From assembly GCF_002554705.1 (NCBI RefSeq), contig NZ_PDEP01000006.1, positions 124,001 to 188,000 on the forward strand: a stretch of 64,000 nucleotides of DNA. Direction: 5' to 3'. The stretch is from Longimonas halophila. GTDB lineage: Bacteria; Bacteroidota; Rhodothermia; Rhodothermales; Salinibacteraceae. A program made the position numbers and the translations under genes. Positions 17,293-26,320 of this stretch are shown here, in pieces. Position 1 is the stretch's first letter. Each line of letters begins with the position of its first letter. The notes below the pieces were generated by a model that was not told the origin of the DNA, did not search any database, and was given only the letters and a program-made list of their open reading frames with translations.

Positions 17293-20289
17293 ATGATCAG
17301 TTTTCTTGTGATGCGCGTTCTGACCTGCTCGAAGCGCATGCGCCCTCGCATCCCCTGTTGTGCTGTCCTCATCGTTGCCGTGCTTGTGGGAGGCGCAGTG
17401 CAGACCAGCTACGGCCAGCAGATTGGGCGCATCCCCGGCGTGTACGATGTTGTTACGCGGCCCGATTCGGCGTCGTATCGTACGTTTTCAACAGGCGACT
17501 ACCAGCTCATCTACCCTGCCGATGCCCGCAACGAAGCCGAACAGATGGCACAGATCCTGCGCGATAGCACCGCCACCACGCACGACATTGTCGGGCAGGC
17601 GGAGCCGCGGCGTCCCATGCCCATTGTGCTGAACGGATACAACGACCGCGCCAACGGATTTGTGCGTCCGCTGCCGTTTAAGCAAGAGATCGAGATTCCG
17701 AGCACGCGCACGCCGTCTCTCACTGCGCGGTATGCATCCTGGTTCGAGGCCGTGGGCCCTCATGAACTTACGCACGCGCTGCAGGCCGAATACCGGGGCG
17801 GGTTTGGTGTAGGGCGTGTCATCGACTGGTTTGCCCCGGATGTGACACGTGCGCTGAATTTGAGTGCCCCTCGTGGCTGGGTGGAGGGCGCTGCGGTGTA
17901 TCGTGAGAGCCAGAACGGAAGCGGCGCAGGCCGTTTGAGGCTGCCCGCGGCGCTTATGCCGTACCGCGCCGCCATGGGAAGCGATGATCCGTGGAAGATG
18001 GCCCATGCGCTGCATCCGCCCCGTTACACGCAGCCGTTCGACCGCCACTATCTGGGCGGCGGACAGGTCTTTCAGCATCTGGTGGAGCACGCCGACAATC
18101 CGGACGAGCCGTACGCATTCTTCCACCGCGCGCTGGCCTGGAACTACCGGTTTCCATTGTTGGGATATGGAGCGGCCATCTGGTACGGCACGAAAACGCC
18201 CATCAGCCGTCTGTCGGACGAGTTCATTGCGGCGGAGCAAGACCGCGAGGCCGAGCGCGTGGCCGCACTGGGCACGCTTACCCAAGCCACGCCGGTTACT
18301 GCATCGCGGCGCGGGCTGAACCATCGTCGTCCGCTGTGGACCCATCCGGATACGCTTGTGGCCTACCGGTCGGGCTACCGCACGGTGCCAGGCGTGTACC
18401 GTGTGCACGTGCCCTCGGGCCGAGCCGAGCGCGTGGCCGCCCACGCCCGCACCGCCGATGCCCACCTTCACCTATCCCCCGACAGCCAGGCGGTGTGGAT
18501 GAGTCGGCTGCGCCCGGCCCGCACCGTCCCCACACAGTCGATAGCAGATGCCGAGACGATCAATCTGCACACGGGCACACGCACGTCACAGTCCGAACGG
18601 GCGCGTCTGTTCGCGCCGGCGCCTACTTCGGAAGAGGCGTTCTGGGCCGCGCAGGTTGACGGGCCGGTGCATCGCCTTGTGCGCTGGCCCGCTGGTAGTA
18701 AGGCCGAGGCGGAGCCCATTGCCACCGTGGAGTTGTCACCGCGCACGCGCATCCAGCAGGTGGCTACGCATCCCACGACAAACCAGACCGTAGCGCTTCT
18801 CAATCACGCCGGAGACCATGCACTCCACACCGTGACGTATGATGCAGAGGCTCGACGCATTGACATTGAGCCGCTGTTTCGATTCGAGGATGCGGCGATT
18901 TATGACGTGAGTTGGGGTCCCGAGGGCGACCGGCTGGCGATCAGTGCCGATCCGACCGGCGTGCCTAACGTGTTTGTGCTCGAACTGGATACCGAAACCG
19001 CTCATCGTGTCACCAACGAGCCGTACGGCGCACTGGAGCCTGCCCTTGATCCTGCTGGACAGCGCCTTGCCTATGTGCGCTATGCCTATCAGCGCCACGA
19101 CCTGGTAACGGTGCCGGTGGCGCCCACCGAGTGGACGCAATGGTCGGGCGGATTCTGGAACGACGACGCCCCTGCGCATCCCCCTGAACATGCAGCGTCT
19201 GTAAAGGCAGAGCCATCCGCGATTGACGACGATATTGCTCGTGCCGACGATCAACCGTATCGGGCCCGGCGACATATGCGTCCGCGTATGGTGTACCCCA
19301 CGGCCCCGTTCGACCTGGACGAACTCGAATCGCCGCCGCCGGGCACGCAGTTGGGACTGGGCATTGGGATGGGCGTAGCCGGGGCCGATCCGCTGCAGCG
19401 GTGGGCCTACCGCGCTAAGATGTATTACCAGGCAGGCGATGTGTGGGGCGAGGCCCGCCTGCAGACGGGTCGTTGGTGGGGGCAGCCCAGCCTGAGCGCA
19501 TACCGTCGTCCGTACACCACCACAGTGAGCGTGCGGCAAGAAAATCCTACCGCCGTCGTACCTCGGCAAGCTGGAGTAGAGGAGCGTGGTGTTGAGTTGG
19601 CGTTCTGGCAGCCATACACGCTGCGCTCAAACGTGCATCGGTCGCTGGTGCAGGTGCAGTGGCGCAGCGAGTTTCGGCAGACGCGTCTGTTTGCGGACTT
19701 CATCGAAGAGCAGCCGCTTCGGAGCCGTGTCACCTTGCGTCCGCAACTGCTGTACGCCTATCGCCTCCAGCAGAATACCCGTGATCTCATTCCGCGTACT
19801 GGGTGGGTGGTGTCGGCCAGTCCCTTTGTGGATGCGTGGACCGATGGCATTACGGCGGGGCGGGCGCTTAACCTGGGCAGCAGCGTGTACCTGCCGTGGC
19901 TCGGCCGATTCAACACGGGGCTGCGCGTGGGGATACAGACGCTGAGCCAGAACCGCAGCGCGATCTTCGACCTGGATACCTTTGTGCCCCGAGGGTACAG
20001 CGATGTGGCGCTGCCGCAGGGCACCTACGCCCGCTTCGACCTCGATGTGGTGCAGCCCATTGCGTATCCAGACCGGGGCAGCACGCTGCTTGGCGTCATG
20101 GCCCATGCGTTTTATGTGTATGGCACAGCGCAAACACTGCGTGATGTGCACAGCGAGGTGCCCGCGTTATCCAGCGCCACGGTGGGGCTGGGCGCCCGCT
20201 TGCGTTTGGGGTACAACCTGCCCGTTGACGTGCGCGTGGGGGCTTCATATCGCTTCCGCGACGACGAGTGGCGGGGCACCTTTCGGTAG
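17293..20289 (+). CDS. Zinc metalloprotease / beta-propeller / outer-membrane barrel fusion protein
   Basis: This 998-residue protein has a signal peptide (to about residue 41, ending SYGQ) and three parts. Residues 50-300 hold a zincin motif HELTH (157-161), with WVEG (Glu 198) placed as a possible third zinc ligand as in gluzincins. Residues about 335-620 look like a TolB/WD40-type propeller, with repeats such as HLHLSPDSQAVWMSRL, DVSWGPEGDRLAISAD and ALDPAGQRLAYVRY. Residues about 680-998 have alternating amphipathic strands and end in an aromatic-rich GASYRFRDDEWRGTFR, the look of an outer-membrane barrel. The order suggests a surface or periplasmic protease anchored by its own barrel. 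Similar protease-propeller-barrel proteins probably exist in related phyla but I know of no assigned function. Confidence 0.75.
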   Translation: MISFLVMRVLTCSKRMRPRIPCCAVLIVAVLVGGAVQTSYGQQIGRIPGVYDVVTRPDSASYRTFSTGDYQLIYPADARNEAEQMAQILRDSTATTHDIVGQAEPRRPMPIVLNGYNDRANGFVRPLPFKQEIEIPSTRTPSLTARYASWFEAVGPHELTHALQAEYRGGFGVGRVIDWFAPDVTRALNLSAPRGWVEGAAVYRESQNGSGAGRLRLPAALMPYRAAMGSDDPWKMAHALHPPRYTQPFDRHYLGGGQVFQHLVEHADNPDEPYAFFHRALAWNYRFPLLGYGAAIWYGTKTPISRLSDEFIAAEQDREAERVAALGTLTQATPVTASRRGLNHRRPLWTHPDTLVAYRSGYRTVPGVYRVHVPSGRAERVAAHARTADAHLHLSPDSQAVWMSRLRPARTVPTQSIADAETINLHTGTRTSQSERARLFAPAPTSEEAFWAAQVDGPVHRLVRWPAGSKAEAEPIATVELSPRTRIQQVATHPTTNQTVALLNHAGDHALHTVTYDAEARRIDIEPLFRFEDAAIYDVSWGPEGDRLAISADPTGVPNVFVLELDTETAHRVTNEPYGALEPALDPAGQRLAYVRYAYQRHDLVTVPVAPTEWTQWSGGFWNDDAPAHPPEHAASVKAEPSAIDDDIARADDQPYRARRHMRPRMVYPTAPFDLDELESPPPGTQLGLGIGMGVAGADPLQRWAYRAKMYYQAGDVWGEARLQTGRWWGQPSLSAYRRPYTTTVSVRQENPTAVVPRQAGVEERGVELAFWQPYTLRSNVHRSLVQVQWRSEFRQTRLFADFIEEQPLRSRVTLRPQLLYAYRLQQNTRDLIPRTGWVVSASPFVDAWTDGITAGRALNLGSSVYLPWLGRFNTGLRVGIQTLSQNRSAIFDLDTFVPRGYSDVALPQGTYARFDLDVVQPIAYPDRGSTLLGVMAHAFYVYGTAQTLRDVHSEVPALSSATVGLGARLRLGYNLPVDVRVGASYRFRDDEWRGTFR

Positions 20290-20314
20290 GCGGTGCCCAT
20301 CGCGCTGGAGCCGG

Positions 20315-20698
20315 TCATGTGGATGCAGCCAGGCAGGTCTCCATGGTGCCAAGCAGGTCGTCTTGCGAGAACGGCTTGCTCACGTATGCATCGAACCCTT
20401 CTTGCTCAAAGCGTTGTTGGTCGCCTGGCATGGCATACGCGGTAAGGGCAATGGCGGGGGCGGTAACGTTATGCGGTGGGTCTCGCAGGATGTGCAGGAG
20501 TTCAGTTCCAGTGCGCTGCTCACCCAAGTTAATGTCCATGACAAGCAGCTGAAACGTCGTGGTACTGCAGGCTTGAATTGCAGCATCTACCGACGTTGCG
20601 ATGGTAGTGTCGTACTTGGTAGCCAAAATGTGATCCAGAAGCAACTGGGTTTCGGCGTTGTCCTCAACGACGAGGACCGATGGAGCAGTATGGGTCAT
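20315..20698 (-). CDS. Stand-alone response regulator (CheY-like receiver)
   Basis: This 127-residue protein is a single receiver domain. It has the acidic pair (VVEDN, residues 10-14), the phospho-acceptor Asp 55 in VMDINLG, Thr 86 in ALTAYAM and Lys 108 in YVSKPF. There is no output domain, so it must act through a partner or as a phosphorelay intermediate. It is encoded downstream of the helix-hairpin-helix barrel gene on the same strand, with a gap of about 135 bases. The four-PAS kinase at 11.6-14.3 kb is a possible but unproven partner. The start MTHTAPSV gives a normal receiver; the frame is open upstream. Confidence 0.9.
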   Translation of the reverse strand: MTHTAPSVLVVEDNAETQLLLDHILATKYDTTIATSVDAAIQACSTTTFQLLVMDINLGEQRTGTELLHILRDPPHNVTAPAIALTAYAMPGDQQRFEQEGFDAYVSKPFSQDDLLGTMETCLAAST

Positions 20699-20833
20699 GG
20701 CAACAAGGGAAAACGTAGCAAAAGCGGGTAGCGCTCTATCATCGTTCGGTCTACAACCGATGGTGGTGTTACGGAGTGCGGGTGCCTGTACATCAACCGG
20801 CTTCTGTAAAGCGGGCGCCACGAAAACGACCGG

Positions 20834-22948
20834 TTATAGGGTCCAGCGCAACTGCACGCGCCAGTTGCGCACGCGGGAGCTCTGGATCTGAGCGCGGCCT
20901 TGTCCAATGGTATCGCGATTAGTGAACGCCATAACGCTGTACTTTGCTTCAAGATGCAGGGCTTGGGTTAGATCCACGCCGATGAGAGCGTGGGCGCGTT
21001 GTCCGTGTTCGAAAAGCGCAGGTACGCTAAACCCATAGCGGACATCGGGTTCATACGCGAACAGACGGCTTTCGAATCCATCGGTGCCAAAGAGCGTCCA
21101 CCTCATGTTGGCCGATACCCACGAACGGGGGGCGTAATCCGTTTCGATCCAGAGCAGGGTGCCCGTTTCTGGGCCGTCATACAGCTGCACCTGTGTCCAC
21201 GCTGTGCGTGCGCTCAACCGCAGGGTGTTGGTGAAGGCATAGCGCATATGGAGACGCGCCTTGTGTTGGATGCGCGAGCGATGCTGCGGCACCGTGGGTC
21301 CATACGGACGCGTAACGGACACGCGCTGATCGTGCGTACGCCATTGTCCTTGCAGGCGCACGTGCAAGCGTTCATGCGGGTCGTAGTGGATCGATGCCGA
21401 AGCCCGGGTGGCCGTTTCGGGGCGTGTTGTGCGAAACTGAGGGACCCGGGTGTGCGTCTGGCGGAGGGCACCGTAGAGCGTCCAGTGCGGATGCACCGTC
21501 AGGGCCAGCCGAGCCTCCGCGCCCTGCGTGCCTGCAATGCTTGCGCCATCGAGGCCGCCCAGGTCGAGCGGGTCGTAGTGGCGATTGCCTGCGTATCCGC
21601 GTACCGTGAGCGTGGCGCCGCGTCCCATGTCGGCATGTAGCCCCAGCACGGCGGTACGCCCCTGCAATCCAGTCAGTGCGCCCTCGCCTACAAGGGTGAG
21701 GCGTGCGGTGGGGGCATAGTGGGCGGCCAGGCTCCAGTGAGTCGTCCATCGACCGGCAAACTGAAAACGCGTGTCGGGGCGAGGTTCGGGGAGCAGCGGA
21801 TGGGCAAACTGTGCGTACAGGCCCAGCAGCCCAACACGCAACCGCGGGCTGCTCCATTGCACATGTCCTCCCACGTGCGTGGTGGGGAGCACACGCCGGT
21901 ACTGCCGCTCCGTCGTTGTACGCCGTAGCGAAGTGCTACGCAGCGACCGCGCTACAACGGCACCTTGCTGCAAGGTGTCGAGGGTGGCATCGCGGTTGCG
22001 GTGGGATACGAAGGCCGTTGCATCCACCTGAGGCATGATACGGACTGTAGCACCCACGCCCCGAAAATACGTGTGGGGATTTGTGCCACGATACGGACGG
22101 AGCCCGCTGCCCTGCCGAATGAGAACGTGCGGGGTGCCGTAGGCCGAGGTAAACCGGGTGCCGGTCCACAGCGCCAGGCCATGTCCAAACGCAGCCTGAT
22201 AGCTTCCGATGACCAGTTGCCGGAGCCGCCCGCGATTCTGCATCTGGACATACCCAATGAGGTGATCGGCACCGTACTGGCGTGCCCCCGGATCCCATTC
22301 AAGGGGCTCGCCCGGACGCTTGTCGGTTGTGAGGCCCGTGTCGAAGTTGTCGTTCCAGGCCCGCAGGCGGAGCACCGACCGGTAGGGAGAGCCGAGATAC
22401 GGTACGGAGGTCTCGCCGGTGTATCCACGAGCCTGCTCAATGCGCCGCCCGGCACGCAGCAGCCCGCGCATCTGCCAGTTGGCACGCCACCATGCCGAAC
22501 CCGCCGAGCGGGATGCGTCTGATTCATGTTGACGCACCTGTACGAAGGGAGCGATCATGCGGTAGGTGACCCCAGAGAGTTCTGGCACGCGTTGAAGCTC
22601 GTCGACGCGCTCGAATGGGCCGTGCTCGCCTCGGTACGACACAATGCGGAGCGCCTGGCGCAGCGTAAGCCCAGGCAACTGCATGAGTTGATCGGCGGTT
22701 GTTGTGTTGAGGTTGAGCGGAGCATCCATCCAGGCCTGCCAGCGAGCCAGGACATCAGCGTTGGGCTCGTCGTCCAGATATGGAAGCAGGTGCGCCCATG
22801 CGTCGGTAGTATCGGCTGCAGGCAGTCGAGGTGTAGGGCGAGCTATGGTAGAGCGCATGCTCATGCTGGAAAGCAGTGCGGCCAACAACAGGGCGCAGCA
22901 GCATTGGAGAGACGAGCGGATAGGAGAAAAGAGGTCGTAAACAGGCAT
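20834..22948 (-). CDS. Helix-hairpin-helix protein with outer-membrane barrel
   Basis: The protein is 704 residues. A hydrophobic signal region lies at about residues 9-30. Residues about 75-135 form a helix-hairpin-helix pair of the ComEA kind (LNTTTADQLMQLPGLTLRQALRIVSYRGEHGPFERVDELQRVPEL). The rest, about 150-704, consists of repeated amphipathic strands rich in Arg, Tyr and Trp, and ends in NWRVQLRWTL, the typical end of an outer-membrane barrel. Bacteroidota encode many such HHH-barrel proteins; their role is not established. It follows the PorV-like gene by 46 bases on the same strand. The start at 22948 excludes a long low-complexity upstream frame. Confidence 0.72.
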   Translation of the reverse strand: MPVYDLFSPIRSSLQCCCALLLAALLSSMSMRSTIARPTPRLPAADTTDAWAHLLPYLDDEPNADVLARWQAWMDAPLNLNTTTADQLMQLPGLTLRQALRIVSYRGEHGPFERVDELQRVPELSGVTYRMIAPFVQVRQHESDASRSAGSAWWRANWQMRGLLRAGRRIEQARGYTGETSVPYLGSPYRSVLRLRAWNDNFDTGLTTDKRPGEPLEWDPGARQYGADHLIGYVQMQNRGRLRQLVIGSYQAAFGHGLALWTGTRFTSAYGTPHVLIRQGSGLRPYRGTNPHTYFRGVGATVRIMPQVDATAFVSHRNRDATLDTLQQGAVVARSLRSTSLRRTTTERQYRRVLPTTHVGGHVQWSSPRLRVGLLGLYAQFAHPLLPEPRPDTRFQFAGRWTTHWSLAAHYAPTARLTLVGEGALTGLQGRTAVLGLHADMGRGATLTVRGYAGNRHYDPLDLGGLDGASIAGTQGAEARLALTVHPHWTLYGALRQTHTRVPQFRTTRPETATRASASIHYDPHERLHVRLQGQWRTHDQRVSVTRPYGPTVPQHRSRIQHKARLHMRYAFTNTLRLSARTAWTQVQLYDGPETGTLLWIETDYAPRSWVSANMRWTLFGTDGFESRLFAYEPDVRYGFSVPALFEHGQRAHALIGVDLTQALHLEAKYSVMAFTNRDTIGQGRAQIQSSRVRNWRVQLRWTL

Positions 22949-22994
22949 GAGAAGAGAGGAGCAGTGACGGAAGCGGACAGCTCGGAGGCAAAAT

Positions 22995-23870
22995 CTACCA
23001 GAGCACGCGGATGTCAGCAGCAGGCGACCATCCAAGCTCCCAGTGCTGCTCTGCGGCCACGCCCAGGTGCAGGGCACCGCGCTGCAGTTCCAGCCCAAGT
23101 GCGAACTCCGATGGAGCCGTTTGCATCCCGCCACGAAAGACCAGAATGGGCAGCACGTTCGCCTCAATGCCCGATCGAAAGCGAAGGGGGAAGTCCAGGT
23201 CCTTGAATAGGTCAGCGCTCAGGTCAACACGCTCCGACACGTCGTACGCCGCACCTATGCTCAATGTGCGTGGAAGCGGCGCATCGGTTGTCCAGGCAGG
23301 TTGATTGACATTTGTGGCATGCGCGCCGACATGGATAAGCGGCAGCACTTGCATAATAGCACCAAGGTGTACGCCTACCGTCTGGGCGCTTCCGAAGCGG
23401 CTGACCCCTACGTGATAGTAACGCGCCGTGGCTCCCACATGAAGCCGGCGCGTTGTGCCCAGGCGAATTGCGCGCGCTACGCCTACCGACAGATAGGTTT
23501 CGCGGTAATCTTCGAACCCAAATGTACTGCTCCCTGCGGAGAAGGTATGGCCCCATTGGGGCCAATGTATGCTGAGTGCACCGTGGCGCAGTTCAGGCAG
23601 GCCGTACATCTGCCCGCCGTAGACAGACGCGGCGCGCGAATCCAGCGCGGCCCACGAGGCCGGGTTTACGTGCACACCAGTCAATCCGATACGGGCGGTC
23701 GTTGCGTGGGCGAGTCCTGTGCTTTGTGTGGAACCCCGCATGTCGAATAGAGATTGGGTGTGCCCCCAACGGGGAAGCATGATCATCCAGGCGAGTATGA
23801 TACATGCGTATGGAGCACGCATACGACGCGCCTTCAGGCATAGTAACCAATTCATAATTGAGTCGAACAC
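22995..23870 (-). CDS. PorV/PorQ-like outer-membrane barrel protein
   Basis: This 291-residue protein has a signal peptide (about residues 17-39, ending WGHTQ, so the start could be the Met at codon 17, position 23822). The mature part begins with GSTQSTGLAHATTARIGLTGVHVNPASWAAL, which resembles the opening of PorV/PorQ and other UPF0164/FadL-like barrels. Regular amphipathic strands follow, including RLHVGATARYYHVGVSRFG, SIGAAYDVSERVDLSADLF and HLGVAAEQHWELGWSPAADIRVLW. In type IX secretion PorV and PorQ are outer-membrane parts of the attachment complex. The link to T9SS is suggested by the divergent PorD gene next door, but the similarity is moderate. Confidence 0.6.
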   Translation of the reverse strand: MFDSIMNWLLCLKARRMRAPYACIILAWMIMLPRWGHTQSLFDMRGSTQSTGLAHATTARIGLTGVHVNPASWAALDSRAASVYGGQMYGLPELRHGALSIHWPQWGHTFSAGSSTFGFEDYRETYLSVGVARAIRLGTTRRLHVGATARYYHVGVSRFGSAQTVGVHLGAIMQVLPLIHVGAHATNVNQPAWTTDAPLPRTLSIGAAYDVSERVDLSADLFKDLDFPLRFRSGIEANVLPILVFRGGMQTAPSEFALGLELQRGALHLGVAAEQHWELGWSPAADIRVLW

Positions 23871-24070
23871 GATTCGGAAGCGGATGTGAGAGCGCTGAAA
23901 GCACGCTCTGTGAAATGGGTATGCAGTATTATACTACGTATCGTTAAAAATACATGCAAGCGTCTGGCAAAAAAACTGGTCTGCAGTCGAGAGCCATGTG
24001 GGGGACTACCGTGTGGAGTAGTATCGTACAGCGTATCAACAGGCCTGGCAGAGGGGGTATTGTTTATGGG

Positions 24071-24961
24071 ATGCTGAGCCTCGTGGCGCTGTGTGTAGTC
24101 TGGGGAAGCACCCCTATCCTGAGCATGGCCCAAGAGCTCAGTTGCCGCGTGCAGATTGACTACTCGCAAGTGTCAGGCACCGATACCTCAACGCTCGACG
24201 AACTCGAAGACCGCATTCAGACGTACCTCAACAGGCAGAACTGGACGCCCCACCGCGTGGCAGATAGCGAGCGAATTGGGTGTAGTTTTCAGATCATTGT
24301 CCAGGGAGAGCCTACGACAGGAGAGTACGAGGCCCGCCTGGTCGTATCAGCACGGCGACCTATCTACGGCACAGCGCAGTCTACATCGGTGCTGCGCCTC
24401 AACGATCCAGAATGGACGTTCAGCTACAGTCGGGGCGAAAGCCTTGTGTACAACCTGAACCGTTACGATCCACTCACGTCGGTGCTCGACTTCTATGCGT
24501 TTCTGATTCTGGGCATGGACTTCGACACCTTCGGCGAGCGTGGAGGAACCGCCTATCTGGAGCAAAGTCGCACAATCTCTGACCAGGCCCGCTCGGACCC
24601 GAGCAGCTCAGGGTGGGAATCGTTTGGTACCGATCGTAGTCGGTCCGATTTCATTGAAGCGCTGCTCAATAGTCAGCATCGTGCATTTCGAGAAATGATG
24701 TTTCGGTATCATTATGAGGTGCTTGACCAATTCATTGAGGACCCTGAGGCAGCACGTGAGCAGGCTATTGCACTGCTGCGCGAAATACAGACGTTTGCCG
24801 ATCGGGCAGGACGTACGTATGTGATCGATCACTTCTTTTCCTCCAAGTACCAGGAGCTTGCCGCTCTTTTTCAGGGTAGTGCGATGCAGCAAGAAGCCCG
24901 ACGTGTGCTCACCCAGGTCGACCCGTCTCACTCTTCGACCTATAACAGCACCCTGAATTAG
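24071..24961 (+). CDS. porD: Type IX secretion protein PorD (DUF4835)
   Basis: The mature protein begins at QELSCRVQIDYSQVSGTDTSTLDELEDRIQTYLN, the characteristic start of DUF4835 proteins, followed by NRQNWTPHRV. Later family marks are the VSARRPIYGTAQSTSVLRLND, VYNLNRYDPLTSVLDFYAFLILGMDFDTFGERGG and FFSSKYQELAALF segments. DUF4835 is the PorD family of the T9SS, whose exact step is unknown. About 296 residues are encoded from the Met used here, which gives a short signal peptide (to SMAQ); Met codons at 23996 and 23954 are alternatives. It is divergent from the PorV-like gene and about 9 kb from the main T9SS cluster. Confidence 0.85.
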   Translation: MLSLVALCVVWGSTPILSMAQELSCRVQIDYSQVSGTDTSTLDELEDRIQTYLNRQNWTPHRVADSERIGCSFQIIVQGEPTTGEYEARLVVSARRPIYGTAQSTSVLRLNDPEWTFSYSRGESLVYNLNRYDPLTSVLDFYAFLILGMDFDTFGERGGTAYLEQSRTISDQARSDPSSSGWESFGTDRSRSDFIEALLNSQHRAFREMMFRYHYEVLDQFIEDPEAAREQAIALLREIQTFADRAGRTYVIDHFFSSKYQELAALFQGSAMQQEARRVLTQVDPSHSSTYNSTLN

Positions 24962-24998
24962 GCACCGTCTGAAAACTCGCCTGATAAAAATCTTTCCT

Positions 24999-25025
24999 GG
25001 GGCGAACGGTCCCCCGTTCGCTCCC
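24999..25025. promoter_or_regulatory. Strong hairpin downstream of porD
   Basis: An 8-bp perfect stem (GCGAACGG / CCGTTCGC) with a TCCC loop is extended by three more G-C pairs across a one-base bulge. It lies 38 bases after the porD stop. No T run follows on either strand, so it is either a stem without a normal terminator tail or part of the repeated, G+C-rich element that begins just beyond it. Confidence 0.4.
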
Positions 25026-25068
25026 GTCAGCCGCGCCAGAGACGTCCGCGCCGGGCGGCGCTTCCAGA

Positions 25069-25113
25069 CTCCGGCTACCGGTGTATTTCTTCCATCACTT
25101 AGCGCTGAACCGC
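25069..25113 (-). repeat. 45-bp interspersed repeat, copy A
   Basis: Read on the minus strand, these 45 bases align without gaps to 41392-41436 on the plus strand, with 36 of 45 identical by eye. The block GCTAAGTGATGG and the ends GCGGTTCA and TAGCCGGAG are shared. Immediately beyond the block on the minus strand, copy A has about 23 extra G+C-rich bases before ACGTCT, whereas copy B goes directly into ACGTCT. Confidence 0.6.
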
Positions 25114-25572
25114 TACCCGAAAGGGTTTTCTACGTATCCGCTTGCTTTTCAGATACTGTTTGATGCCCAGTACAAAACAAGTCGCCCCTACGGGCCACCG
25201 CAGTGCGATCACTCGTTTCTATCTGGTACTGCGAGAGACCCGCCCCTTTTGGGACTAAGTACAGAGGGGTTTTGCAAAGGGATGCCGGGGCTGATATCGC
25301 TCCGTTTGGCATCCGCTAATACGATACGTGATAGGAGCTAACTCAAGCGTCTGCAAGTCTCCTTTAATGTGAATCGATAGTTAAGGTAATTAAAATAAGC
25401 CTATACTTATTTGCACACATGCTACATATGTTTAAAAAAATTGCATAGGTAGTAACTATCCTACCATGATTTCGTCACAGACACGACAATCAAAAGCTGC
25501 AACAGCGGAGCGTCGTACGAAAATGAACATGCGTTCCGTTCTGTATAATGCGTACCGAATGCAATACGCAGC

Positions 25573-25818
25573 ATGAGAACGAAGTCATCTACCAATAGTC
25601 CATCGAAGTTTATGTACAATACGGAAGGCGTTGATGCGATCGCAACAATCACAGAGTTGCGTTCTGAAACCTCGGAGCTGATTGAGCACGTCCGTAAGAC
25701 GCAGAACGGCGTGCTTATCCAGAAAAACAACGACCCCTATGCGGTGCTCATTGACTGGGAGACATACAAGAAGATCAAAGAGAAGCTGGGGATCGACGAG
25801 TTGCGCGAGCTGGCGTAG
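25573..25818 (+). CDS. Phd/YefM-family antitoxin, without visible toxin
   Basis: The 81-residue product (or 68 residues if the Met at 25612 is used) matches Phd/YefM antitoxins. It has IATITELRSETSELIEHVRKTQNGVLIQKNNDPYAVLIDWETYKKI: an N-terminal DNA-binding half followed by the PYAVLIDWETY strand-helix typical of the family. Such proteins repress their own operon and neutralise a RelE- or Doc-type toxin. No toxin reading frame is visible upstream or in the roughly 120 bases downstream before a terminator. It sits in a low-G+C, repeat-bearing stretch, which fits a horizontally acquired and partly decayed module. Confidence 0.85.
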   Translation: MRTKSSTNSPSKFMYNTEGVDAIATITELRSETSELIEHVRKTQNGVLIQKNNDPYAVLIDWETYKKIKEKLGIDELRELA

Positions 25819-25941
25819 TCGGAAGATAAAAGACACCTTGTGCGCATGGCGGCGCATGGCGACGCCATCGCTCGCCTGTAATCGGGTTCACGTCAGATAG
25901 CTGTTGCCGACAGCAACAAGTGTGATTGACGAAAATGAAAG

Positions 25942-25975
25942 GGCCAGTGCGTTTTAAGCACTGGCCTTCTCTGTT
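25942..25975 (+). terminator. Terminator after the antitoxin gene
   Basis: A perfect 9-bp stem (GGCCAGTGC / GCACTGGCC) with a GTTTTAA loop is followed by TTCTCTGTTT. It closes the antitoxin transcript about 120 bases after the stop codon. The same stem could also work on the minus strand, where CTTTCATTTT follows. Confidence 0.8.
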
Positions 25976-26237
25976 TAATGACCCAAGCTGGAGCATCGCG
26001 CTTCCTGCTTATTTATATGGCGGGCCGTGCAGAAATTCGCATCTCTACTTTGGACAGGATAAATGCCGCTGCGGCCTCCCCAAAGAGACTGACTTTTCTG
26101 AAGGCACAGGCTTTGCGGGAAAAAGCGATGCGGTAGTCAGCCTGCATAAGACGGATCTGTATAAGATAAGACGGACTGGTTGAGACTTGGCCAGTACGAC
26201 GTAGAGATGTAGGAAGACCTTGGAGCTATGAATCAGT

Positions 26238-26320
26238 GCGAAAGGGGGGACTCGAACCCCCACGCCCAAGTGGGCACGAGGTCCTAAACCTCGCGCGTCT
26301 ACCAATTCCGCCACTTTCGC
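26238..26320 (-). tRNA. tRNA-Leu (anticodon UAG)
   Basis: The minus strand folds as an 83-nt type II tRNA. The acceptor stem is GCGAAAG / CTTTCGC, the D arm has GGAATTGGTAGACGC, the anticodon stem is CGAGG / CCTCG with loop TTTAGGA (anticodon TAG), a long variable arm follows (TGCCCACTTGGGCG), and the T arm is GGGGGTTCGAGTCCCCC. The CCA end is not encoded. Confidence 0.96.

Larger units (their letters stand above)
24962..25572. other. Gene-poor stretch with interspersed repeat and A+T-rich patch
   Basis: No convincing gene lies in these 611 bases. Open frames on both strands lack recognisable families. The left part (to about 25115) is G+C-rich and holds the hairpin and a copy of a 45-bp repeat. 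The part from about 25330 to 25450 is clearly A+T-rich, unlike the rest of the window, and probably contains the promoter of the antitoxin gene. The composition change and repeat suggest a remnant of an inserted element, but no transposase or terminal inverted repeat pair could be identified. Confidence 0.5.

Noticed and set aside
24962..25130. Possible insertion-sequence end just after porD
   Set aside because: The stretch looks like an IS end, but no matching inverted repeat or transposase frame could be found, so only the hairpin and repeat are reported.
25081..25341. 86-codon open frame between porD and the antitoxin gene
   Set aside because: It overlaps the interspersed repeat and has no recognisable family; coding-like composition is weak.
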